Shown in pieces: positions 55,590 through 64,000 of a DNA stretch of 64,000 nt; within the stretch, counting starts at the first letter, position 1; the number at the start of each line of letters is the position of its first letter. The translations under genes were made by a program, and so were the position numbers. Under the pieces are notes generated by a model that was not told the origin of the DNA, searched no databases, and saw nothing but the letters and a program-made list of their open reading frames with translations. The stretch is from Strongylocentrotus droebachiensis (Eukaryota > Echinodermata > Echinoidea > Camarodonta > Strongylocentrotidae): NCBI GenBank assembly GCA_035222895.1, contig JAVYIG010000645.1, positions 434,001 through 498,000 of the forward strand, read 5' to 3'.

Positions 55590-56625
55590 GGGTGCGACAC
55601 CCCCACCTATCAGGAATCCCAGACAACTCGCCACAAAGACAACCCGCCCCAAGACAACCCGCCACAATACCCTGGACATCCCGCCACAATACCCTGGACA
55701 ACCCGCCACAATACCCTGGACAACTCGCCACAGCCTTTTCGGACAACTCGCCACACTTTTTCCCATCATGATTTCTAGATCTAAAATGAAATGAAATTGT
55801 CATTTTTCATGATTTTTGTGCTTTTATAAACACAGTTATTACAAAGAATAAAGAATAAAGTTGATAATTTGTAATGGTGGGAATTCATGGAAGGATAGGC
55901 CTACTGGAAGCACTGGCGTACTGATTGGTGAGGGGGCAGTTGACCCGCAAAATTACAAATTATCAGAAGGGAAAAGGACACGTACAAAGGATAAGGGGGC
56001 ACTTTAGGGGAACTTGGAAAAGTGGGGGCACAGTGTCCCCCCCCCCCCCCCAACCAAGTAAGCCGCCTCTGACGAAACTAACCCAGAAAATCTAGAAATA
56101 AACCACATTCCAATTTTATTTCGCGGGTCAACTGCCCACCGACCCCCCCCCCCCCCCTATCAGTACGCCAGTGCTTCCAGTATCCTACCATTAAAATAAT
56201 TCTGGGACAGGAAAATGCAGCTGTTATTATAGACCTCTAGATCAAAAGTATATTATTGTTACAAGGGAAATCAACTTTATTCTTTGTAATGACTGTGTTT
56301 ATAAAAGCACGAAAATCATGAAAAATGACAATTTCATTTCAATATATATTATTGTTACAATTAGGAAAATCAACTTTATTCTTTATTCTTTGTAACGACT
56401 GTGTTTATAAAAGCACGAAAATCATGGAAAATGACAATTTCATTTCATTTTAGATCTAGAAATCATGACGGGAAATAGTGTGGCGAGTTGTCCGAAAAGG
56501 CTGTGGCGAGTTGTCCAGGGTATTGTGGCGGGTTGTCCAGGGTATTGTGGCGGGATGTCCAGGGTATTGTGGCGGGTTGTCTTGGGGCGGGTTGTCTTTG
56601 TGGCGAGTTGTCTGGATCCCCCTAT
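55590..56625. repeat. Large inverted repeat carrying a ~21-bp minisatellite in both arms
   Basis: The left arm (about 55590-55960) and right arm (about 56100-56625) are complements. Outermost are tandem copies of 'ccgccacaataccctggaca' (left 55617-55750, right as complement 56482-56615). Next comes 'tctagatctaaaatgaaatg', then 'cactggcgtactgat' near the centre. The right arm has an extra internal duplication of about 90 bp ('attttcatttcattttagatc'-type segment). Proline/threonine-like open frames through the minisatellite occur in both arms and are artefacts. Confidence 0.8.
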
Positions 56626-56785
56626 CAGGATACTGTCGGTAAAATTGTGCAGCAGTTGGGGGAAATGAAAAAAGGCCAAAGGGGATGGGGAAAAAGAGGG
56701 AAAGAAAAAAAGAGGAAAAGAATGAAAAGGAAGAACCGAAAGAAAGTGAGAAAAAAAAAAAAAGGAAATGATCGAACCTAAAAAT

Positions 56786-57330
56786 TTTCAACATGGATGT
56801 CGATTTTGACCCATAGTTTCCTAAAAAGGGACCATTAAACTGATTATTTTAGTCAAGTTGGAAAGTGGAACCGATATATATTAGCCTAGGCCTAATATTC
56901 AAAATTAAATCCATCGGATATGCATCCGGTAAAATATAATATTTGGGAATAAGTTTGGTGGTGAGATCAATCCACACTCATACAGGAGCGCCTATGGTCG
57001 GTTTCTGTCTCTAAAATAAAGAGAGGAGCCAACCCTACCCAAATAAGAGGCTAACGAACGAATGGGCTATTAATTCATACAAACTATCTATACCTGCGCT
57101 AGACCAAAATTTCTGTCTCTTTCGTTCGTTAGCCTCTTATTTGGGTAGTGTCAGCTCCTCTCTTTAGAGACATAAGCCGATCATGGGGTCTGTTGTGCAA
57201 ACTTTGGACTAAAATGTCATTTTAGTGGATTCATATCCAAAGCATTTATTCTCGAAAATTAGGCCTAGGCTAATATACATCGGTTCCACTTACCAGATTG
57301 ACTGTATGATGCGCTAAAGGGTCTTTTTTC
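56786..57330. mobile_element. Diverged, inside-out copy of the 15950-16731 palindrome family
   Basis: 56786-57060 matches the right arm (catggatgtcgat, gacccatagtttcctaaaaa, gtcaagttgg, cggatatgcatccgg, ggctaacgaacgaa). 57104-57330 matches the left arm (tagacc, tctgtctctttcgttcgtta, cacttaccagattgactg). The outer termini therefore face each other across ~43 bp, the reverse of the intact element. Confidence 0.75.
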
Positions 57331-57458
57331 CGGATTTTCTTTGTCAAAATTGAGCTCGGTGTTGAAATTCTTGCAGCCGTATTTGTAACTGTTTCTGTCA
57401 GTGGATGACGTCATCTTCCTTCATGCGCTGTAACTGTGACACATGCTGGTTCTAGGTA

Positions 57459-58152
57459 CAGTGAAACCTGTCTGTAAAGACTACCCAAGGGAGACAAAAA
57501 AGTGTTCTTTATAGGCATGTGGTCTTTATATGTACAGGTTCCTTTACCGTAAATCTCCGTGTATAAGGCGCACTTTTTTGGCGCCGAAAAAAATTGAAAA
57601 TCGGGGGTGCGTCTTATACACAGATACAGAAAAAAAAAGATTTTTTTTTTTTTTTTTTTTTTTCTCCTTTTTTTTTTTCCCTTCCCGATTTCGATTTATG
57701 GCGCTATGCCTGGCAATGTCTCCCAGCTCAGTAATCAGTGTGTTGACTCACCACTCAGAAACTACAACAACACTCAAATTTGTCTGTCATCTTGGTTTGA
57801 AAGTAATCTTTCTAATAGATCTCAAAATGTAGTTTTAATAATTCCTCAATTTTTTTTTCTATAACAAATGGTGTACCACAAGGTTCTATCCTAGGTACTC
57901 TATTGTCAGAAATTTAGAGGATTCTATTCATATCATGCATGACTATTGATGTTTGGCATAGAACACAGTGCTTCTGCTAGCTGATGTGATGAGGCTGGTG
58001 TGGGACACTTGGTATCATGAAGCCTTAAGAGTCTGGACCTGTTTTTAATTTACATTAATGATCTTACACACATTCTTCTACAACGACATTGTTACTATTA
58101 TTTGGTGGGTTTTCGGCAACAAAACAATAACAACAACAAAACAACAAAAAAC

Positions 58153-58208
<56 letters not shown>

Positions 58209-58375
58209 CCCCAAAATAGGGGTGCGCCTTATACACAGGTGCGCCTTATACACGGAGATTTACGGTAGTTTAGTACATGTGTCAATGAGGAACCATTTTC
58301 AAGGGAAACAAAAAATGTGGTCTTTGTAGACAGGTGGTCATTCTATACAGGTGGTCACTAAAGCAGGTTTGACTG
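57459..58375. mobile_element. TA-flanked MITE, copy 2, split by an inner MITE
   Basis: Ends CAGTGAAACCTGTC and caggtttgactg with TA on each side (57457-57458, 58376-58377). It matches 4698-4869 once the inner insert is removed. Confidence 0.75.
57547..58265. mobile_element. Inner 719-bp TA-flanked element (CCGTAAATCTCCGTGTATAA ends)
   Basis: Perfect termini CCGTAAATCTCCGTGTATAA and complement, with TA duplicated at 57545-57546 and 58266-58267. It carries two long oligo-T runs (57640-57661 and 58156-58206) and 'gcgccttatacac' subterminal repeats. Removing it restores the outer MITE. This is Tc1/mariner-type behaviour. Confidence 0.85.
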
Positions 58376-58517
58376 TAATGATTGTTTTTACATGATCTCA
58401 GACTTGTTCATTTATAATGACATACAGTAGCAACACCTCCAATATCCCCTCCCCCTTTCAATTTCCACTCTCAATGATTTCCATCTCCATAAGCTTTATG
58501 CTTTAATGCTTTTGCAA

Positions 58518-58690
58518 CATTAAAGCCCGTCTGCACTAGTATGGCCGGGGGGGAGGGGGGGGGGGATTAGACCTCCCTGCAAGTCAATGACAGGTGGTTA
58601 TCTCATCAAATCAGCTCTCAATTAACATAAGTCATTGTTTGCTATAGAGGACTCAAGTAGCTACAAGTAGTACAGTGGGGCTTTAAGATA
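58518..58690 (-). repeat. Dispersed ~190-bp repeat, diverged inverted copy 3
   Basis: Complement of the family at 9448 and 40578: 'ggattagac', 'tgacaggtggttatctcatc', 'agctctcaattaacataag', 'aagtagctacaagtag'. It is bordered by 'ttaaagccc' and 'ggggctttaa', suggesting short terminal inverted repeats for the family. Confidence 0.6.
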
Positions 58691-58694
58691 ATTT

Positions 58695-60354
58695 GATTGA
58701 TGTTTTCGAAGTTTGTGTGGACAGGGCTAGTTTTGCCTTTTATGATATTGTGCAACGTTTCTTAGGGTCACATGGTAGGGTTCAAATAAATTTGTCTTTA
58801 TTTACACATTACCTAATGGCTAAGGTACGCTGTTTGCACAGTCTGATAAAACCCTTGAAGTTTACAGGGTAAAAGACCTCTTAAGCCTCTTAAAGATAAG
58901 GCAAAGATACGGAGCAAATGAAAGACACCCACTCTACTGTAAGAATTAATTATATATCATTATGAATAGTGTACTATTTTATGAGACAAAGATAGAGGAC
59001 GGATGAGAGACACTGTATTACAAGGGTACAGTATACCTTCAGATAAAAATCTATGAATAGAATGTCCCTAGAAGTATACACGCGGGTCAGTGATAAACCT
59101 TCCTATATGTGTAGAATGCTTCATTTGGTGTATCAGATGTTTGAAGGTACACGTGTGCTCCTTATGTCTGATAAAGATTGCACTGACAGGAAACCTCACC
59201 CCAATGAATAAGTGAACCGGTAGGTATTCTTAAAAAAGAGATGTATTCCTGCCCTTTGATGTACAATATTCCTTACAAAAATTTACAAGAGATATATAAA
59301 TGAAGATATTCTTGGCATTATGTAATTCCTTTTGGCATAATATGGGTGCAGCCATTTTCTTGATAATGTGATGTACTTGGCCAACTTGTAGGCCCTACAT
59401 GTATTATACACCAAGCTTTAGTAAGAAAGACTTTTTAATTCAATAACCTAATCTTTTTTCTATTCAATGAGGGAAAATCATAGCTTAGAAGGTAAAAATT
59501 ATATTTGATAAAAAATATATAACAGGGGAATAATTGTAAATCATTTATTTAAAAATACTAAAATGTAGCAGTTGACAAATGTGAAGCCTTCAGCCCAAAA
59601 GAGCACCAACTTATTTGTGCAATTTTGTGATCTTGACAATTGTAGTACAAGGAAAATACACTGTAGCAGGTGAATGAAATGCATCTTCACCACACACACC
59701 TGGGAAGGAAGCATCTGTGAATTTGAAGACATTCAGTTCATAAAGAACTTTGCATAGTACGTCACGGTTATCAATAAAATGGAAATGTCTATGTCGTGCT
59801 CAAAAAACTACATTATTCTTGCTTTATACCTCTCTCTAATACATTTTGGTGGGGAATCTTGTAGATTATTGGGCAAGAATACAATAAATCTCCCAGGTTA
59901 TTTCATGGAGTTAGGTTTCCTTTAAGTCCTATTATAATCGTCTACTTATTATGTAGTCTCATTGTTCTATGCATCAGCTCTAATTAATATACCAAATGTT
60001 AAACCATTTTGTGCACTGTCAGTCATATTTTGACATTTTAAGGCAATCTCAGAACTTGAAATGTGATGAAATACATATTGAATTTCTGTTCTACATGAAT
60101 ATAACTTCTCAAGAAAATCAAGACTGAACAAATTCTCTCTAACTATTATCTGATGGGTGAATTATACTTGCTCTCTGAATGTTTTGTCTAATTACTCTCT
60201 TTCTTCGCTATTTAAGCCATCAGATCAGTATCCAAGCCAGCATATCTCTTTCATAGTAGACTCCGTGATGTCATCATCCAAAATACTTCTGCATAATTCC
60301 TTACTGCTTATGAATGTTTGATATATTTTTCTTTTTCCATTTTTTTCTCTCCAG
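58695..60354. other. Upstream region of EBP; no exon recognised
   Basis: AT-rich. A strong acceptor (tttttttctctccag, 60340-60354) directly precedes the EBP start codon, so a non-coding first exon should lie upstream. I cannot identify it. Confidence 0.4.
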
Positions 60355-60360
60355 ATAAAG

Positions 60361-63300
60361 ATGGCCACTAACAGCAACCACCCGTTTAACCCATCAAACC
60401 TGGTCGTCAAGGATTACATTCCCAACTCCATGACCAATGTTGGCATTCTGAGCATTGCATTACCCGGTTTCGCCATCATCTTCATCACAGTGTGGCTTCT
60501 GACTGCTAAGGACTTCCATGGACGTCCCATCCCCTTGGGCCAGAGGGCAATGCTGGCTTGGTTTGGTCTGTGTGGTATGATACATTGTATCCTGGAAGGC
60601 TATTTCAGTGTTTTCTACGAGACCATCCCCAGCAAGACGGATTTCCTGGGTCAGATCTGTAAGTTTAGGGTTTCAAATTCCATTGAATTATTTTGATTTT
60701 GATTTTTCAATCAGTTCTTTTATGTGATACCATCCAGGCATCCAGAATTAAATTACCTACCGGTATGCACCAATATTGAAAGTACCGGTACCACTTTTGT
60801 AGAGACATATGTGATTGCAGCAAATTATACATGGTACATGTACTATAATTTTAATTTATTAAGGCCAGCATGTAATATTAGACATAATCATGTGCTTAGT
60901 TTTGATGTGAAAAATCATTTTCAAGTACCGGTAGTGATATCCCCTCTTACATTGCCTGATTTCATTAATCCCCCTTTTTCTATTATCTTCTCTTATTCTT
61001 CAGGGAAGGAATATGGGAAAGGAGACAGCCGTTATGTGATGTAAGTATTTACTAGTTGTAGGTTGCCAAAATTTTGCTTATCTTCCCTTTTATGATCAAG
61101 GCATGAATAGTCCAGCTGCACAGAAAGTTGCACTGACAAGTGAATTTGCCTTTTGTACCTTTCTGATGGTGATATTTTATTTTGTATAGAATTAAACTGC
61201 ATGTCCATTGAATGGTCAAGACTGCAAATAAGTGAATACCTGCCAAACAATGCTCATTTTTTCCAGTGTTTATTCAGATCAATTCACGAAAGTTTATCTT
61301 AGTATCATTTGGTAAGAAACAAAGTATCTGAGTAACGAGCTAAGAAAGATAATGATACTAAGCCAGTTCCCCTGATCTGACTTCTAATGAGTTTTATATT
61401 AAGATGGCTTTTGATAGTTTGTTATATTTTGACAATCCAAACAACTGATTTACTGCAGGTTAAAGCATACATGATTACTTAAAGCAATATCTTTGGAAAT
61501 TCTGTCCCTTCGCCAGAACTAGATTGTCTGGTCAGAGCCAAAGGGCATTAACTCTGTGTTGAAAGTATATAAGTTAATGCCCTTGTGGCTCCAAACAGAC
61601 AATATATTAGCTTAAACATGGAAAGCTTTAGCCTTGTACAAATAAAAATCTGTAGCATCTGAGGATAGTGAACATTAATCTGGAATGCTGACTTTTGACC
61701 TATTTTGCACTATATGTATCTTGTATTCTGTTTTCAGTGGTGATAACTGCACTGTATGTGTAGAATCTGTGACAGCCTGGCTGGAGGGACCTGCCTGTTT
61801 CCTCATCATTCTCACCTACCTAAAACGATCTCCGAGCAGATATATCCTTCAGCTCTTGGTTTCCACTGGCCAGCTCTATGGTATGAAATGCTTTCAATGT
61901 TCCAATCCAAAAGTTTGTTTTTATGCCTCCGCTACAAAGTAGCCGGATGTATTATGTTTTCATGTTGTCTGTACGTCCCGTTCTCGTGATCGCATTATCT
62001 CAAGAACTGATTGATGGATTCCCGCCTAATTTAAAGGGATAGTTGAGTTCTGTTGCAGAGGGCGCTACACAAAATAATTTTGTTGTGAGATAATGAAAAA
62101 CTGAGTGTCAAATGTGAAAGAACATAATATTTAAATGACAAAATCATCTTTGTTTGATCAAAATCGGTTCAGAGACGGCTGAAATATAACGATTTCTAAT
62201 ACTTGTGTACCACCACAAATATTAGGTATTTTGACAAATTTGAAAAAACCGTTGAAAAATTAAATAACGCCTTTACGTCGGATTTCAGCCAACGCCGATG
62301 TTGGATTTTTTGTTGGCATTTTCGTGTTGCTTATATTACGCACAACCAGACGGCCCATGTATTGTTATTTTTAATTAAATAATTAATTAACGGTCACCCT
62401 ATTTTTTGAAAGTGGAGCTGAATAAGTATGCTCGTATTGGCTAAATTTCACATATTTTAGGGTCTAAAGTTACCTTCATAGCAATTTTAGGTTCTAAAAG
62501 GGCACTAGAAATGTCATAGATAAGAATAAGAGCAATAACCATGCACTTTGAAGGCATTTGCGGTCTGAAAACAGAACTCAACTATCCCTTTAAGTCTGTG
62601 TATGTTTCTTGCAGATCCAATGAACTGATTAGATTTGGGGGTCTTGAGGTCAAAAGTCAAAGGTCATTGGGCTGGTAATAGAACTGATGGATGGATTACT
62701 ATCAAATTTTGGATATGTATGTATCTTGCAGAGCCAATGAACTGATTAGTTTTAGGGTCATGAGGTCAAAGATCAAAAGGTCATACATGTATATGAATAA
62801 TGGCTTGTAATCACGATATTCTGAGAACTTGTTAATGGATTACAATCAATCAAACTTGAATTTGAATAATTGCTTCTGTTTTGGTTTGTAAAACCGCTCT
62901 ATGGCGGAGGCATCATTTTCGACTGCATGCAGTCGTAGATCAATCTACTTTTTTTTCTTTTTTTAATTAGCTCTCAGAAACTTGTCTTTATGAATGCTAG
63001 TGGGTTTTCCCCAAATAGTATAAAGATTTCCTGCTTACTCTCATATTTTGTTAATACTGGAAACCTTTATTGATATGTGCATGCCTTAGAAGGCAATAAT
63101 CAGTTACTTTAACTTATATACCTATTATTTCTCTTCGCAAAATGTGTTCATTGCAGGTACTATCATTTTCTTCATGACCGAGTTCCGCGATGGTCTTGCC
63201 CATTGCAAGTATGGTGACCCTCTCTACTTCTGGTTCTACTTCATTGGCATGAATGCTCCTTGGGTCGTTGTACCAATCCTGAACATGATTTATGGCTTCC

Positions 63301-63392
63301 GTCATTTGTCTGCTGCTCAAACCTGTTTGGACCAATCCTCTCAACCGGCATCGGCCAAGAAAGCACCTGGCAATAAAAAGAAGAAGTATTAA
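60361..63392 (+). CDS. EBP: Emopamil-binding protein, sterol delta8-delta7 isomerase (complete CDS, 4 exons)
   Basis: ER membrane enzyme that shifts the sterol B-ring double bond from C8 to C7 in the distal cholesterol pathway. Exons: 60361-60658, 61004-61040, 61738-61880, 63157-63392. Phases and GT-AG sites agree, giving 237 residues (human 230). The EXPERA domain is clear: WFGLCGMIHCILEGYF with His75 and Glu79; KEYGKGDSRYVIGDN; CVESVTAWLEGP with Glu121 and Thr124; ILQLLVSTGQLYG; FWFYFIGMNAPW with Asn192 and Trp195. These correspond to human His76, Glu80, Glu122, Thr125, Asn193 and Trp196, the sterol-binding/catalytic set. About four to five membrane segments are visible. The C-terminus KKKKY has a dilysine-like ER signal. 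Start ATG follows a 5'-UTR acceptor by six bases. Intron 3 carries nested MITEs. Confidence 0.97.
61526..61600. repeat. Short hairpin repeat in EBP intron 3
   Basis: Arms 'gtctggtcagagccaaaggg'/'cattaac' and complement 'gttaatgcccttgtggctcc' around ~20 bp. It is similar in design to the 'agagccagaagg' hairpin within the foldback arms (18593-18645). Confidence 0.6.
61923..62912. repeat. ATGCCTCCG-family repeat split by a TTAA MITE
   Basis: It begins atgcctccgct and ends ggcggaggcat (inverted termini). The sequence on either side of 62031-62593 matches 8645-8940 continuously. Confidence 0.75.
62035..62589. mobile_element. 555-bp TTAA-flanked MITE in EBP intron 3
   Basis: TTAA at 62031-62034 and 62590-62593. 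Termini AGGGATAGTTGAGTTCTGTT and its near complement. The uninterrupted repeat at 8645-8940 gives the empty site. It shares AGGGATAG with the 48670 element but differs inside, so it is a sister family. Confidence 0.85.
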
Positions 63393-64000
63393 TGATAATA
63401 ATGATAAGGTGAATTTTGAACGCTCCAAATACTATGTTTCTAGGCGATATGGTGCCGTTGTCCTAGCATCCATTAGGATGTACCCCTGTATTTTGAAGCC
63501 TGGAGCAATGGTTGCTGGAGCACCTGTGGAAGCACCATTATTGAAATTACTTTTGAGATTTTAGATTTTAGATTTTAAATAGGAGTAAAATTGAACAAGA
63601 CAAATTATAAAATATATGAATTGAAATAAGAATTACTTTTCCTTTGATTTGAAGTGACCAAATGTGCTGGATATGCCTAAATATGCATATTAGTGTTTAA
63701 ATGTAGGTATTGATAAGTCATCGGGGAATAAAGGAAATTTGATTGAGAGAATTATTCAGACTTTTATGATATAAGAAACTGTAGTAATAAAATCTTGGTA
63801 GATATTTGCTGTGCAAACTTTTATTCTTTATTGAAAATTAATAATATACTGAGGATATTATGTATAACCACAGTGCATGCTTGCTCTGAATGCAAAGGAT
63901 CCTGCACATGCATGCCAAAACACCACAGAGTCATGTTTTTAAGTGTAAAAATATCAGGTTACCATTTCAGGGTATATTTTCTCATGAATTATATGACACT
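63393..64000 (+). terminator. EBP: EBP 3' UTR with two AATAAA signals
   Basis: Canonical AATAAA at 63727-63732 and 63786-63791, about 335-400 bp past the stop. Nothing else is recognised to the window end. Confidence 0.55.

Overview
This is metazoan nuclear DNA: intron-rich, AT-rich, with GT-AG splice sites, AATAAA signals, an RTE-type LINE and many MITEs. The protein similarities, the many TTAA- and TA-flanked MITEs and the foldback elements point to a marine deuterostome, most likely an echinoderm such as a sea urchin. The species call is inference. No prokaryotic gene, operon or CRISPR array is present.

Four host genes are readable. (1) The 3' part of an EFCAB12-like EF-hand protein lies on + (seven exons, 578-7351). 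(2) NAA10, the NatA catalytic acetyltransferase, lies on - with all seven coding exons found (10268-17646), including a 21-nt start exon at 17626-17646. (3) A single-exon HEXIM-like P-TEFb inhibitor lies on - (53160-54083). (4) EBP sterol delta8-delta7 isomerase lies on + with four coding exons (60361-63392). A possible fifth, retroelement-derived spliced gene lies on - (45719 down to 38074).

Most of the rest is transposable-element sequence. 8-24 kb holds a 782-bp near-perfect palindrome in NAA10 intron 1, a 2.45-kb foldback element about 150 bp upstream of the NAA10 start codon (both with perfect 9-bp target duplications), and a hAT-like element. 24.8-26.6 kb is a diverged tandem array. 27.1-31.1 kb holds a fossil Mutator-like (MULE) transposase and a tyrosine recombinase in the same orientation between ~190-bp inverted repeats. 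31.8-33.2 kb is a 49-bp satellite with dimer higher-order structure. 33.7-36.9 kb is a decayed RTE-like LINE. 38-48 kb is pyrimidine-rich low-complexity DNA, integrase-like exons, an interstitial TTAGGG-like tract and a degenerate minisatellite. 48-51.6 kb contains a 7SL-like SINE head, nested TTAA MITEs and two almost identical 0.69-kb elements with 4-bp duplications. 55.5-58.4 kb holds an inverted minisatellite, an inside-out copy of the palindrome family and nested TA-flanked MITEs.

The host genes do not form a pathway. The unifying theme is long inverted repeats: several unrelated families are near-perfect palindromes, and two of them share a 9-bp target duplication, as expected for MULE-type transposition, in a window that also carries a MULE transposase fossil.
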